Assembly (NCBI GenBank): GCA_002497245.1
Contig: DANB01000013.1
Location: forward strand, 11,656 to 33,167
Length of the DNA stretch: 21,512 bases
DNA from: Euryarchaeota archaeon UBA439
GTDB lineage: Archaea; Thermoplasmatota; Poseidoniia; Poseidoniales; Thalassarchaeaceae
Direction of reading: 5' to 3'
The position numbers and the translations under genes are program-made. The notes under the pieces were generated by a model, which was not told the origin of the DNA, did not search any database, and saw only the letters and a list, made by a program, of their open reading frames with translations. Of the stretch, positions 1 through 8,479 are shown in pieces (position 1 is the stretch's first letter; the number at the start of each line of letters is the position of its first letter).

Positions 1-1
1 A

Positions 2-421
2 CCACCAGCACCTCCAGCAAAACCGCCAACTCCTCCTCAACCAAAAAAGGAGAAAGCTAAATCTCCTCCTAAGCGTAAACCCAAACCCAAACCCAAAGGG
101 AAGCCAAAAGGGAAACCAAAACCAAAAGGCAAACCAACTAAAAAGAAGAAAAGAAAAGGTCGTAGAATTAACATTAAGTTGGGTCTGAGGCAAAAGAAAA
201 TCACCGACGATGAAGATACTTATTCAGATCAAATCGGTTGGACTTCAATGGAAGAAAACTTTGAAGATTATGAAGACACAACTCCTAAAGAACCAGAAAT
301 TGTAACTCATCAATGTTCGATGTGCGGTGCAATGATGCGAATACCCCGGCCAAAGAGAGAGAGATACAAAGTAATTTGCGCACACCCAGAATGTGGCCAT
401 TCTGACATGATAGGAATATAA
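2..421 (+). CDS. Pro/Lys-rich protein with C-terminal zinc ribbon (5' end outside window)
   Basis: The reading frame is open from the first bases of the window, so this is the last ~139 residues of a longer protein whose start lies upstream. It begins with a low-complexity tail of alternating Pro, Ala and Lys (PPAPPAKPPTPPQPKK, then KPKPKPKGKPKGKPKPKGK and KKKKRKGRR), followed by an acidic segment with many D, E and Y, and ends in a compact zinc-ribbon-like motif: CSMC, 17 residues, then CAHPEC and GH. A TTG at 179 could be read as a start, but it has no ribosome binding site and would cut off the basic tail that is continuous with it. The strongly basic tail suggests contact with nucleic acid or the ribosome, and the Cys pairs suggest metal binding; both are inferences. 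The upstream domain, which would name the protein, is not visible. Its stop abuts the stop of the next gene with no spacer. Confidence 0.75.
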   Translation, partial: PPAPPAKPPTPPQPKKEKAKSPPKRKPKPKPKGKPKGKPKPKGKPTKKKKRKGRRINIKLGLRQKKITDDEDTYSDQIGWTSMEENFEDYEDTTPKEPEIVTHQCSMCGAMMRIPRPKRERYKVICAHPECGHSDMIGI

Positions 422-1201
422 TCATATCAAGACATATGATATTCTCTTCATCGAAGCCACTATCAATACAAAAATCAATATTTTCCTAATTAATGATTGA
501 TGGGCATTTTCGGAACCATATTTTGCTCCTATATATCCTCCTAATAGTACCGCCACAACAAAGGGCAACAAAATTTTCAAATCTATTACCAACTGTCCTG
601 AAATTCCAGCCCCTAGTAGCCCAGCCATCGAGTTAACCCAAATAAAAAGTGCAGCCGTAGCGGCAGCAGTTTTAGGATCAGCCCATTTTTTTAGTAAAAG
701 TATTGGCGATAAGAAAATACCTCCTCCTACTCCGATGACGCCACTCATTAGGCCAATACCTCCTCCAATGGGAAGAGAATAATATATGCCGGGATTATTT
801 ATTTCCACGTCAGAATAATTTTCTTTAATTTGAAATAACTTATATGCCGCCCAAACTAAAGTAATTGATAGGATCGTATCATAAAAAGCCCCATCGACTT
901 TCAGATACCCTCCAATAATTGCAAACGGAATACTTGCAAAAATGAATGGCAAAGTCAATTCTAAATTAAAAAATCCTGCTTTTCTATAATGGTAAAAAGC
1001 AATAGCAGCAACAACTAAATTCAATGCCCATGCATGCTGTTTTAACCACCCACTATCATATTCAGCATAGATCGTTAAAGACAATATTGCCAAATATCCC
1101 GATGCCCCACCGTGGCCAACACTAGAATATAGTAAAGCGATTAAAAATAACAAAAAGAGAATTAAAAGCTCTCCTTCAATCAACACAATTCGGCGTCTCA
1201 T
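422..1201 (-). CDS. TauE/SafE (TSUP) family membrane permease
   Basis: The 259-residue product is almost entirely hydrophobic, with about eight predicted membrane segments and no soluble domain. It shows the internal duplication typical of the 4-toluene sulfonate uptake (TSUP, TauE/SafE) family: a Gly-rich loop near the N terminus (SSVGHGGASG) and its counterpart in the second half (GVIGVGGGIFLSP). Family members move sulfite, sulfoacetate or other small organic anions across the cytoplasmic membrane; the substrate here cannot be told from sequence. The start is ATG at 1201 and the length is normal for the family. It is divergent from moeA, sharing 71 bp of upstream DNA. A link to a molybdenum-dependent sulfite-oxidising enzyme is conceivable, but no such enzyme is in the window. 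The gene ends with TGA directly against the TAA of the preceding plus-strand gene. Confidence 0.85.
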   Translation of the reverse strand: MRRRIVLIEGELLILFLLFLIALLYSSVGHGGASGYLAILSLTIYAEYDSGWLKQHAWALNLVVAAIAFYHYRKAGFFNLELTLPFIFASIPFAIIGGYLKVDGAFYDTILSITLVWAAYKLFQIKENYSDVEINNPGIYYSLPIGGGIGLMSGVIGVGGGIFLSPILLLKKWADPKTAAATAALFIWVNSMAGLLGAGISGQLVIDLKILLPFVVAVLLGGYIGAKYGSENAHQSLIRKILIFVLIVASMKRISYVLI

Positions 1202-1272
1202 TGATAATATTTGAACAACACTCTCCTGTATTCAACGCATAATTCATTTGTACAGCACTCTTCGCCGATTAT

Positions 1273-2484
1273 ATGGAGGTAGGGATAAGTATTGATAGAG
1301 CTAAGATATTGATATCAGAAAGCAAATTAAATCTTCCTTCAGAAAATATACATCTTGATAATGCCAATGGCAGAATACTTGCGGAGGGACTACCTTCCAA
1401 AGTAAACGATCCTCGTTTTAACAATTCTGCTATGGATGGATGGGCGGTAAGAGAAGCTGACTGCCAACATGGTGGTGAGACCATTTTGAAAATCGTGGGA
1501 ACAATTCAAGCCGGTGCCGAACAAACAATTTCAATAAATTCGGGCGAAGCCTGTAAGATAACAACTGGTGCCCCTATACCAAATGGTGCCGATGCAATTG
1601 TAATTGTTGAAGATAGCAGAGTCGATGGAAACAATGTTATTATTTTCGGCCCCGCAAAAAAATCTTTTATTCGAATAAAAGGAGAAAATTTATCAAAAGG
1701 AAATTTGGCTCTTTCAGAAGGAACATGTATGACTGCCTCAACAATCTCTCTTGCAGCGACTATGGGTTATGATGAGATTCCAGTATACAGAAAACCCATC
1801 ATTGGAATAATTAGTACTGGTGACGAACTAGTAATGCCTAATTCAAAAATCAACGATCACCAAATTTTTGAATCAAACTCATTCGGAATCGCTGCTTTAG
1901 TTGAAAAAATGGGCGGAGACCCAATCAGGTATGGAATAGTTACAGATTCAATAGATCAATTGCGAAAAACTCTCAATCACGCTGTAGATAATTGTGACGC
2001 AATCATAACATCCGGCGGAGTATCTATGGGGGATTGGGATATTGTAAGAAAAATTATGGAAACGGAAGGAGAGATTAATTTCTGGAAAGTAAATATGAGG
2101 CCAGGGGGCCCCCCACTTTTTGGAAAATGGAAAAAGAAACCTTTGTTTGGATTACCTGGCAACCCGGTCAGTAGCCATTTAGTATTCTTGATGTTAGTTT
2201 GTCCATGGTTTTCTAATACTTATGGCATTGAAGAAACAGCCCCTCCAAATTTAGGAAAAAAAGTCAGAGTGAGGATGAAAGACGCCGTTAAAGGAGCAAA
2301 AAACAAACTTTGCTTAAGACGAATCAAAATAACAAGCAGAGACAAGGAGTTAGAAGCTTCAACCCATACTCATCAAGGCAGTGGAAATATACACAGCATG
2401 GTTGCCCATAATGGAGTTACACTATTACCTCCGAATACAGACGCAAAAATAGGAGAAATTATTGATGCATTTTGGTTTAATTGA
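1273..2484 (+). CDS. moeA: Molybdopterin molybdenumtransferase MoeA
   Basis: This is a 403-residue MoeA, which inserts molybdenum (or tungsten) into adenylylated molybdopterin in the last step of molybdenum cofactor synthesis, in the cytoplasm. Family landmarks occur in order: NSAMDGWAVR (about residues 51-60), KITTGAPIPNGADAIVIVED (95-114), the MoCF/MogA-like domain with GIISTGDELV (178-187) and TSGGVSMGDWD (246-256), then MRPGGPPLFG and FGLPGNPVSS (275-301), followed by the C-terminal beta-barrel domain. Length matches the family. The ATG at 1273 has no spaced ribosome binding site, and GGAGG lies just inside the reading frame, so a leaderless transcript is plausible. No other MoCo genes are in the window, so the enzyme using the cofactor lies elsewhere. 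The stop is followed by a 67-bp gap to uvrA. Confidence 0.95.
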   Translation: MEVGISIDRAKILISESKLNLPSENIHLDNANGRILAEGLPSKVNDPRFNNSAMDGWAVREADCQHGGETILKIVGTIQAGAEQTISINSGEACKITTGAPIPNGADAIVIVEDSRVDGNNVIIFGPAKKSFIRIKGENLSKGNLALSEGTCMTASTISLAATMGYDEIPVYRKPIIGIISTGDELVMPNSKINDHQIFESNSFGIAALVEKMGGDPIRYGIVTDSIDQLRKTLNHAVDNCDAIITSGGVSMGDWDIVRKIMETEGEINFWKVNMRPGGPPLFGKWKKKPLFGLPGNPVSSHLVFLMLVCPWFSNTYGIEETAPPNLGKKVRVRMKDAVKGAKNKLCLRRIKITSRDKELEASTHTHQGSGNIHSMVAHNGVTLLPPNTDAKIGEIIDAFWFN

Positions 2485-2510
2485 TAAGAAATAGAATACA
2501 TTTCTTCAAT

Positions 2511-2530
2511 AACGGTCAACATTCCGTTGA
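2511..2530. repeat. Small overlapping inverted repeats upstream of uvrA
   Basis: Between moeA and uvrA the bases AACGG (2511-2515) and CCGTT (2524-2528) form an inverted repeat. A second one, TCAAC (2516-2520) with GTTGA (2526-2530), overlaps it. Arms are only 5 bp, so chance is possible. The position, just before a run of seven G and the uvrA start, would suit an operator or the end of the moeA transcript. Confidence 0.25.
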
Positions 2531-2539
2531 ATATAGTTA

Positions 2540-2546
2540 GGGGGGG
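2540..2546 (+). promoter_or_regulatory. G-run in ribosome-binding-site position before uvrA
   Basis: Seven consecutive G, followed by CGATA, end 5 nt before the uvrA ATG at 2552. In such AT-rich DNA this is conspicuous. It lies where a Shine-Dalgarno element would be and could pair imperfectly with the CCUCC end of 16S rRNA. Whether it is used that way is inference. Confidence 0.4.
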
Positions 2547-2551
2547 CGATA

Positions 2552-5530
2552 ATGGCTCGTAATAAAAAAAATACTACCGCCAGTCAAGGCTGGATTGAAG
2601 TCAAGGGAGCGAGAACCCACAATCTACAAGATATCGATGTAGAGATACCTAGGGGAAAATTTGTGGTTATTTCGGGAGTTTCTGGCTCGGGAAAATCAAG
2701 TTTGGCATTTGACACCCTATATGCTGAAGGACAAAGGCGGTATGTTGAGAGCCTAAGCTCATACGCCCGCCAATTTTTAGGCCAAATGAAGAAACCTGAT
2801 TGCGACTCTATAGAAGGGCTATCCCCAGCAATCAGCATTGATCAAAAACAAGGTAGTCACAATCCAAGATCAACAGTCGCTACGGTTACTGAAATAATGG
2901 ATTACATGAGATTACTTTGGGCTAGAGTCGGAATCCCTCATTGTCCTGATTGCGGTAGAGAAGTTGCTAGAAGGACAGTCCAGGAAATTGTAGATGACAT
3001 AATGTGGCGTTTTGAAGAGCATGCCGTAGCAATTTGGAGCCCCACAATTAGAAATAGAAAGGGAACCCATGCCGATTTATTCAAAGCATTAGTCGAACAA
3101 GGATATTTAGAAGGTAAAATAAATGGCCGTGAAGCAAATTTCGAACAACCTCAGAATTTAGAAAAGAACCTCAGACATGATATCGACGTTAGAATTGATA
3201 GGATGAAATTGAATAGAACTAACAGACAGAGATTAACGGAAGCAATCGAATCAGGAATTCGTTTAGGAGGCGGAACAATTGCTGTTGAAAGTCTGAAGAA
3301 GAGCAAAGGCAAAAATCTCCGTAATGAAGAGGCAGAAAAAACGCAAGAAGGGCAAATAATACCTTATTCTGAAGAATTTGCTTGCCCTGAGCATGGTGCC
3401 TTTTTGCCTGAAATGTCTCCTAGAGTATTTTCCTTTAACAATCCACTCGGAGCTTGCCCCAATTGTCAAGGATTAGGAATTCAAAGAGAATTTTCTCCTG
3501 ACTTGGTCATTGATCGAACAGCATCAGTAGAAGACGGATGTATTAGGCCATTCAGATCTTCAATGATGTCTGGTTGGTACAAGAGTCAAATGAGGCAGGT
3601 GTGCGAGCACTATGGGATCCCTACGAATTTAGAGTTTGGAAGCTTGAGCGAAGACGAACAAGACATTCTTCTTTACGGTTCAGGAGGCACTGCAATCTCC
3701 TTTGAGTTTACATCCGAAAAAGGGTCCACATATCAAATGTTAAGGCCATGGGAAGGAGTCTTCAACAGGATCCGTAGAACTTATACCGAAACATCTTCGG
3801 ATAGAACAAGGTCAAGAATGGCATCATATATGAATGACGAACCTTGCCCTGATTGTAAAGGCAAAAAACTCAATGATGCAGTTAGTAAAGTCATAGTCGG
3901 AGGCATTTCTTTACCCTCAATTTCTTCTTGTAGCGTATTAGAAGCATTAGCAGTTGTGCAGTATTGGAGAGCAGGAGAACTAGACCAAACATGGGATAAA
4001 TTAGGAAGGGATAAACCAACTAGTGAGATTATTTCAAAAACAATCCAATTATCCGAAAAATCAATTTTTATCGGCACGGAAATAATTAAAGAAATTGAAT
4101 CTAGATTACGCTTTCTTGCATTGGTCGGTTTGGACTATCTTACTTTAGATAGAAGAGCCAGCACACTTTCAGGAGGAGAATCCCAAAGAATTAGACTAGC
4201 AACGCAAATCGGAACCCGTTTGACAGGAGTGATGTATGTTTTAGACGAACCAAGTATAGGGTTACATCCTAGAGACAACAACCGTCTTTTAGAAACTCTA
4301 AGGGAACTGACTGCATTAGGTAATACTTTGCTTGTTGTTGAACATGATGAAGCAACTCTAAGACAAGCCGATTGGCTTGTTGACATAGGGCCCGGTGCAG
4401 GCAAAGAAGGAGGTAATGTATTAGTTAGCGGAGAGCTAGAAGAATTAATTTCTAATGATGAAAGTATTACTGGAGCGTACTTGTCCGGAAAAGAAAAAAT
4501 TCCCATCCCTAACGATAGAAAAACTCCTGATGAGGGAAAATGGATCCGCATTGTAGGCGCTAGAGAAAACAATCTTCAGAATATAGATGTTTCAATTCCT
4601 TTAGGATGTGTGGTTGCAATTACTGGCGTTTCTGGCTCGGGCAAATCTTCGTTAGTGGCATCAACCCTAGCTCCTGCATTATTGCGCGAAATACATGGTA
4701 CTGACACGTCTCCGGGGCGCCATGATAAGATGGAAGGGTTCGAAGCCGTAGACAAAGCAATAGTAATTGATCAATCTCCAATTGGCAGAACACCTCGATC
4801 AAATGCTGCGACATATACGGGAGCATTCGGACACATAAGAAACCTCTTTGCGGCAACAACAATCTCTAAAGAAAGGGGATACCAACCTGGACAATTTTCT
4901 TTCAATGTTAAAGGTGGCCGATGCGAATCCTGTAAAGGCGCTGGGTCAATAAAATTAGAAATGAATTTCTTGCCAGATGTTTGGGTTACATGTGATGTTT
5001 GCAAAGGTAAAAGATATACTAGAGAAACTTTGGAAGTTGAATGGAAAGGAAAAACCATTCAAGACGTTTTAGACATGTCTGTTGACGAAGCAGTGACGTT
5101 TTTCCAAAATCAAAAATCATTAAATCGAATTCTTACGACATTAAAGGACGTAGGCCTAGGTTACATTAGACTCGGCCAACCAGCAACAACTCTATCCGGC
5201 GGGGAAGCACAACGAGTAAAATTGGCATCTGAATTACATAGACCTACCAGGAGCCACACCGTGTATATCTTAGACGAACCTACTACGGGCCTTTCTATGT
5301 TCGATGTCCATCAGCTAACAGAAGTAATGCTCCGCCTACGAAGAAATGGACACACTGTAATTGTAATAGAACATCACTTAGACGTGGTTAAATGTGCAGA
5401 CTGGGTAATCGATCTTGGCCCGGAAGGCGGAGAATTAGGCGGACTTATAGTGGCTGAAGGCCCTCCTGAAGAAATCATCAAAGTAAGGGGTAGTTATACG
5501 GGATTACATCTTAAAGAACTTCTAGATTAG
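2552..5530 (+). CDS. uvrA: Excinuclease ABC subunit A (UvrA)
   Basis: This 992-residue UvrA is the damage-sensing ATPase of nucleotide excision repair; it loads UvrB onto lesions as a dimer. Two ABC ATPase halves are complete: Walker A GVSGSGKSS at 42-50 with signature LSGGESQR at 539-546 and Walker B MYVLDEPSIG at 561-570; second Walker A GVSGSGKSS at 692-700, signature LSGGEAQR at 881-888 and YILDEPTTG at 905-913. Metal sites are C278/H281 with C302/C305, a CPDC pair at 432-435, and C791/C794 with C814/C817. The first site reads CPEH where many UvrAs have CxxC; His can still bind zinc. Length and domain order are normal. Bacterial-type UvrABC occurs in only some archaea and is generally regarded as acquired by transfer. 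uvrB and uvrC are not in this window. The start ATG follows a G-run. Confidence 0.97.
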   Translation: MARNKKNTTASQGWIEVKGARTHNLQDIDVEIPRGKFVVISGVSGSGKSSLAFDTLYAEGQRRYVESLSSYARQFLGQMKKPDCDSIEGLSPAISIDQKQGSHNPRSTVATVTEIMDYMRLLWARVGIPHCPDCGREVARRTVQEIVDDIMWRFEEHAVAIWSPTIRNRKGTHADLFKALVEQGYLEGKINGREANFEQPQNLEKNLRHDIDVRIDRMKLNRTNRQRLTEAIESGIRLGGGTIAVESLKKSKGKNLRNEEAEKTQEGQIIPYSEEFACPEHGAFLPEMSPRVFSFNNPLGACPNCQGLGIQREFSPDLVIDRTASVEDGCIRPFRSSMMSGWYKSQMRQVCEHYGIPTNLEFGSLSEDEQDILLYGSGGTAISFEFTSEKGSTYQMLRPWEGVFNRIRRTYTETSSDRTRSRMASYMNDEPCPDCKGKKLNDAVSKVIVGGISLPSISSCSVLEALAVVQYWRAGELDQTWDKLGRDKPTSEIISKTIQLSEKSIFIGTEIIKEIESRLRFLALVGLDYLTLDRRASTLSGGESQRIRLATQIGTRLTGVMYVLDEPSIGLHPRDNNRLLETLRELTALGNTLLVVEHDEATLRQADWLVDIGPGAGKEGGNVLVSGELEELISNDESITGAYLSGKEKIPIPNDRKTPDEGKWIRIVGARENNLQNIDVSIPLGCVVAITGVSGSGKSSLVASTLAPALLREIHGTDTSPGRHDKMEGFEAVDKAIVIDQSPIGRTPRSNAATYTGAFGHIRNLFAATTISKERGYQPGQFSFNVKGGRCESCKGAGSIKLEMNFLPDVWVTCDVCKGKRYTRETLEVEWKGKTIQDVLDMSVDEAVTFFQNQKSLNRILTTLKDVGLGYIRLGQPATTLSGGEAQRVKLASELHRPTRSHTVYILDEPTTGLSMFDVHQLTEVMLRLRRNGHTVIVIEHHLDVVKCADWVIDLGPEGGELGGLIVAEGPPEEIIKVRGSYTGLHLKELLD

Positions 5531-5567
5531 TATTTACAGGGCTAAGATTTGAGTAGGACTACCCTTT

Positions 5568-5573
5568 GAGGTG
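5568..5573 (+). promoter_or_regulatory. Ribosome binding site GAGGTG
   Basis: GAGGTG lies 2 nt before ATG 5576 and 5 nt before the next in-frame ATG at 5579. The spacing favours the second ATG as the working start of the Bax-inhibitor-like protein, giving an N terminus MYRSTNP that resembles family members. Confidence 0.6.
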
Positions 5574-5575
5574 TA

Positions 5576-6319
5576 ATGATGTACCGTTCAACAAACCCTA
5601 CACTTTCAGATTCTACCTTTGATAAGTCCAACTACAACAATAATCTGTGGGACGACGAATCTAATTTCATGACCATGGAAGGAACGGTAGAAAAAACAGC
5701 CATACTCCTAATTTTAACAACAACTTTGGCTATAGCAACTTACATAACAATACCCGAACTATCAGTCATAGGATTTTTAGGAGGAATCATTATTTTCCTA
5801 ATAATAGTATTTACAAAATCTACCAGTCCATTTTTGATATGTTCTTATGCAATTTTTGAAGGTATTTTATTGGGCGGCCTTACATATTCTATAGAGAATT
5901 CAGTAGATTATCCAGGATTAGGAATACTTGCAGCAGCACTAACCTTCGTTATTTTAGGTTCGATGTTGGCCATATATCGTGCAGGCATAATTTCATGGAA
6001 TAGAAATCTTGCAATCGCAGTCTATTCTTCATTAGGTGCAATATTAATCATATATCTGATATCTTTCATTGGTATCTTTTTAGGATACAAAATCCCTCTT
6101 ATTCATGGAAATGGATTGGTGGGCATAGGGTTCTCTCTCTTTGTAATCGGGATTGGGGCCCTTTGCTTAGTTGCCGATTTCGATTTCATTGAAAGGGGTG
6201 TTAAAAGAGGAGCTCCCAAACAATTAGAATGGAGAGCAGCATTTGGTTTGATGGTGACTTTAATTTGGTTATATATAGAGATTCTAATCCTTCTTGCTAA
6301 ACTGGCATCTAGAAGATGA
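5576..6319 (+). CDS. Bax inhibitor-1 / YccA family membrane protein (BaxI_1 type)
   Basis: The product is 247 residues (246 from the second ATG). It opens with a polar ~30-residue segment containing RSTNP, then has six to seven membrane segments beginning at a T-V-E-K-T-A motif, and ends with a conserved acidic-basic stretch, LVADFDFIERGVKRGAP, before a last hydrophobic helix. This layout fits the BaxI_1 branch of the Bax inhibitor-1 superfamily, whose characterised bacterial relative YetJ is a pH-sensitive calcium leak channel. The Asp residues in VADFDF are in the region where the family carries its pH-sensing aspartates. Function in archaea is not established. It follows uvrA by 45 bp and is 4 nt from the downstream LysE-type gene, so the latter two are probably cotranscribed. 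Confidence 0.85.
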   Translation: MMYRSTNPTLSDSTFDKSNYNNNLWDDESNFMTMEGTVEKTAILLILTTTLAIATYITIPELSVIGFLGGIIIFLIIVFTKSTSPFLICSYAIFEGILLGGLTYSIENSVDYPGLGILAAALTFVILGSMLAIYRAGIISWNRNLAIAVYSSLGAILIIYLISFIGIFLGYKIPLIHGNGLVGIGFSLFVIGIGALCLVADFDFIERGVKRGAPKQLEWRAAFGLMVTLIWLYIEILILLAKLASRR

Positions 6320-6323
6320 TAAG

Positions 6324-6962
6324 ATGGAAATAGATCTAATATTAGGGTTGACGTTGGCCGGTATTACGCTAGGTTTTGTTGAGGGAATAAAACCAGGGCC
6401 ATTACTTACAATGGTCATCAAAGAGACACTCTCTGGAGGGCTTAGGGCCGGAGCATGGACTGCCGCGGCCCCAATATTTACAGACGGCCCTTTAGTGATA
6501 ATTAGTCTATTTGCGGCTGCATGGTTTGCAACACAACCGTTTGCATTATTTACAATTTCAATCGTTGGAGGACTTTTTCTAATTAAGATGGGAATTGATT
6601 GTTTTTCCATAGAGCCACCAATTGGTGACGATCTACTCACAGATGCTAAAGGAGCATTTCGGAGAGGCCTCCTGGTCAATTTATTGAATCCAAATGTTTA
6701 CGTTTTTTGGTTTTTAATAGGCGGTCCGTTAATGGCTTCGGCAGCTGAAAAAGAGCCTTTAGCCCCCATAGCCTATGCTTTATCTTTCTTAATCTCAATA
6801 ATTTTGGTGAAGACCTTTATTGCTTATTTATTCGATAAAACACGTGGCAACATTTCTGCTAAAAACTACAAACTCGCCCTATCTTTCTGTGGAGTTGCAA
6901 TGTTAATATTTGCTGGCGGCTTTATCCTACAAGGAATTGACATTTGGTCCAACGGTTTCTAA
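6324..6962 (+). CDS. LysE-family amino-acid/metabolite exporter
   Basis: This 212-residue membrane protein has about six hydrophobic segments. The first helix and loop read GFVEGIKPGPLLTMVIKETL, the LysE-superfamily signature (G-x-x-PGP, then Gly-rich GGLRAG) seen in exporters of lysine, threonine and related compounds. LLNPNVYVFW in the middle matches the family NPK/NP-x-x-x-FW region. The chosen ATG at 6324 gives a start just before helix 1; an upstream ATG at 6294 would add ten residues overlapping the preceding gene and is less likely. The stop of the Bax-inhibitor-like gene is 4 nt upstream, implying cotranscription. The substrate is not predictable. The 3' end is 1 nt from the stop of the opposing Asp-box lipoprotein gene. 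Confidence 0.85.
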   Translation: MEIDLILGLTLAGITLGFVEGIKPGPLLTMVIKETLSGGLRAGAWTAAAPIFTDGPLVIISLFAAAWFATQPFALFTISIVGGLFLIKMGIDCFSIEPPIGDDLLTDAKGAFRRGLLVNLLNPNVYVFWFLIGGPLMASAAEKEPLAPIAYALSFLISIILVKTFIAYLFDKTRGNISAKNYKLALSFCGVAMLIFAGGFILQGIDIWSNGF

Positions 6963-6963
6963 A

Positions 6964-8433
6964 TCAAGCTAATGTTTGAGGACCGCCTTCTGGTAAAACA
7001 TTCAATGGAATAGTAGAGCCTCTGAGACTTGGGCCCATCATTGTAGTTCCATAAATGCCCTCATCTTGAAGATTATTTCCAATGTTATGGGATAGTCCAA
7101 ACCAAGGCCTTCCGTGATTATCAACAAGAATATCGATAAAATCTCCAAATCCGCCGCATCTATTGTATCCACAATCCTCTTCCAAACTCAAAGGATCTCC
7201 AAAATCATTTACTTGAACAGTAGTAATTAGTGGATTTTCATTGAAAGAATCAGTCATTATTGAGATATAACCATTCCAAGTATCTCCTCCTGTATCTCCT
7301 AGATATGCGAAGGCAACTCGGCCGCTATCTCCTGCCGCAACGGCAGGAAAACCAGTCCCATTTAGTCCAGGGGGAGCTATCATCAACGGGGCACTCCATG
7401 AATCTCCTTTATCGAATGAATAGGAATAGTAAGGCAAATCATCTGCGCCTATCCACATTGCATGTAAATTGTCTTCTTCGTCAGGATATACTTGAGCCTC
7501 TTCAAAATTCCAAGTATCTGCCATACCAGTTACATCTGTGGGTAGTTCATGCTCAGTCCAAGTCAAACCCCCATTAGTACTTCTGTAAATTGAATAACCT
7601 TCGCCATCGCAACTAGGATTGCCTCTGTAGAAATTACCATCATTTGCTCCCACCATGTGGCCAGTCAAACCTCCGCTGTTACAATTAGCCGGAGCACCTG
7701 GAACTTCAGGCCCCCAAGTTAAACCCCCATCATTGCTCGTCGAACAAAGAGGAGATTGCCAATTTCCGTTGACACAGAACACCCATGTAGTTTCATGCAA
7801 AACTGCATTATATGGAGAAGAGGCAATGGTTTGATGATCTTGAACCGAATATCCTGTAGCAAATGAAGCCAGCCCAAATGGGCCCCAAGTTTCTCCCTCA
7901 TCATCCGACCATTCAACAGTCATTCCCGCCAATGCATGCATATCGAATTTCATTATTCTATCAGTCCACCTATCGACATATACGTATGGGTCATTACTAT
8001 TAGCAACAGCACCCTGATACGTATTTTCACAAGAATATGAAGAAACATCAACCATTTCAATCATGTCAGTACATCTGATAATTGCAGTAGATCCGCCAGG
8101 GCCGTTACCCCAACTAGTCATGTACAGATTATCTGCAGAGGTTATTCCAATTGTGGGCTCGAAAGTAGAAAAACCAATCCCATAATACGTTCCTTCGGTA
8201 CATATTGGAATATTTTCACCTTCTAGAATCGAAGTCCCATTAATTACGTGCGGAGCAACCAAGGCATTCACAGCTCCCGGATAATGATACCAAGTATTAT
8301 TGGCAATACCATTTGGGCACAAGTCATCAAATGGACTATATTCTTTTATTTCATCTACTGAATTTCCAGCAAAACAACCAGCAATCATTGGAGCCAAAAA
8401 AAGTAAGATCATACTCCCGGCGATTGCACGCAT
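6964..8433 (-). CDS. Asp-box (BNR/sialidase-like repeat) surface lipoprotein, paralogue 1
   Basis: The 489-residue product begins with a signal peptide ending in a lipobox (IAGC, Cys20), so the mature protein should be lipid-anchored outside the cell. Four Asp-box motifs are visible: SDDEGETW (176-183), SNDGGLTW (233-240), STNGGLTW (285-292) and SFDKGDSW (339-346), spaced about 50-57 residues apart as in a beta-propeller. No catalytic set of a true sialidase (Arg triad, Tyr/Glu nucleophile) could be assigned, so the enzymatic role is unknown; adhesion or glycan binding is as likely. It is a diverged duplicate of the neighbouring gene at 8480-10000, sharing TYYG, STFEPTIGITS-like and DFID segments. 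Where the paralogue has its first Asp box, this protein has CTDMIEMV and extra Cys, so that blade has lost the motif. The start ATG follows a run of seven G with one base between. Confidence 0.85.
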   Translation of the reverse strand: MRAIAGSMILLFLAPMIAGCFAGNSVDEIKEYSPFDDLCPNGIANNTWYHYPGAVNALVAPHVINGTSILEGENIPICTEGTYYGIGFSTFEPTIGITSADNLYMTSWGNGPGGSTAIIRCTDMIEMVDVSSYSCENTYQGAVANSNDPYVYVDRWTDRIMKFDMHALAGMTVEWSDDEGETWGPFGLASFATGYSVQDHQTIASSPYNAVLHETTWVFCVNGNWQSPLCSTSNDGGLTWGPEVPGAPANCNSGGLTGHMVGANDGNFYRGNPSCDGEGYSIYRSTNGGLTWTEHELPTDVTGMADTWNFEEAQVYPDEEDNLHAMWIGADDLPYYSYSFDKGDSWSAPLMIAPPGLNGTGFPAVAAGDSGRVAFAYLGDTGGDTWNGYISIMTDSFNENPLITTVQVNDFGDPLSLEEDCGYNRCGGFGDFIDILVDNHGRPWFGLSHNIGNNLQDEGIYGTTMMGPSLRGSTIPLNVLPEGGPQTLA

Positions 8434-8434
8434 A

Positions 8435-8441
8435 CCCCCCC
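8435..8441 (-). promoter_or_regulatory. G-run directly before lipoprotein 1 start
   Basis: Seven G (minus strand) end one base before the ATG at 8433. This resembles the run before uvrA, but the spacing is too short for normal Shine-Dalgarno use. It may mark a transcription start or be coincidental. Confidence 0.3.
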
Positions 8442-8479
8442 GTCAATGCACTACATACATCACAATAACGGCCAAACCA

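Noticed and set aside
61..160. Direct repeat or CRISPR-like array at the left edge
   Set aside because: The AAACCCAAACCC-like repetition simply encodes a Lys-Pro tail in the open frame; unit lengths are irregular and there are no spacers.
179..421. A separate 80-residue protein starting at TTG 179
   Set aside because: The same frame is open to the left edge and the upstream residues form a continuous Lys/Pro-rich tail; no ribosome binding site precedes the TTG.
2099..2117. GC-rich palindrome AGGGGGCCCCCC as a regulatory or terminator element
   Set aside because: It encodes the conserved MRPGGPP motif of MoeA, which accounts for the G/C runs.
4135..4572. Long minus-strand open frame of 145 residues inside uvrA
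   Set aside because: It lies wholly antisense to the conserved ABC region of uvrA and shows no protein-family features; it is a shadow of the real frame.
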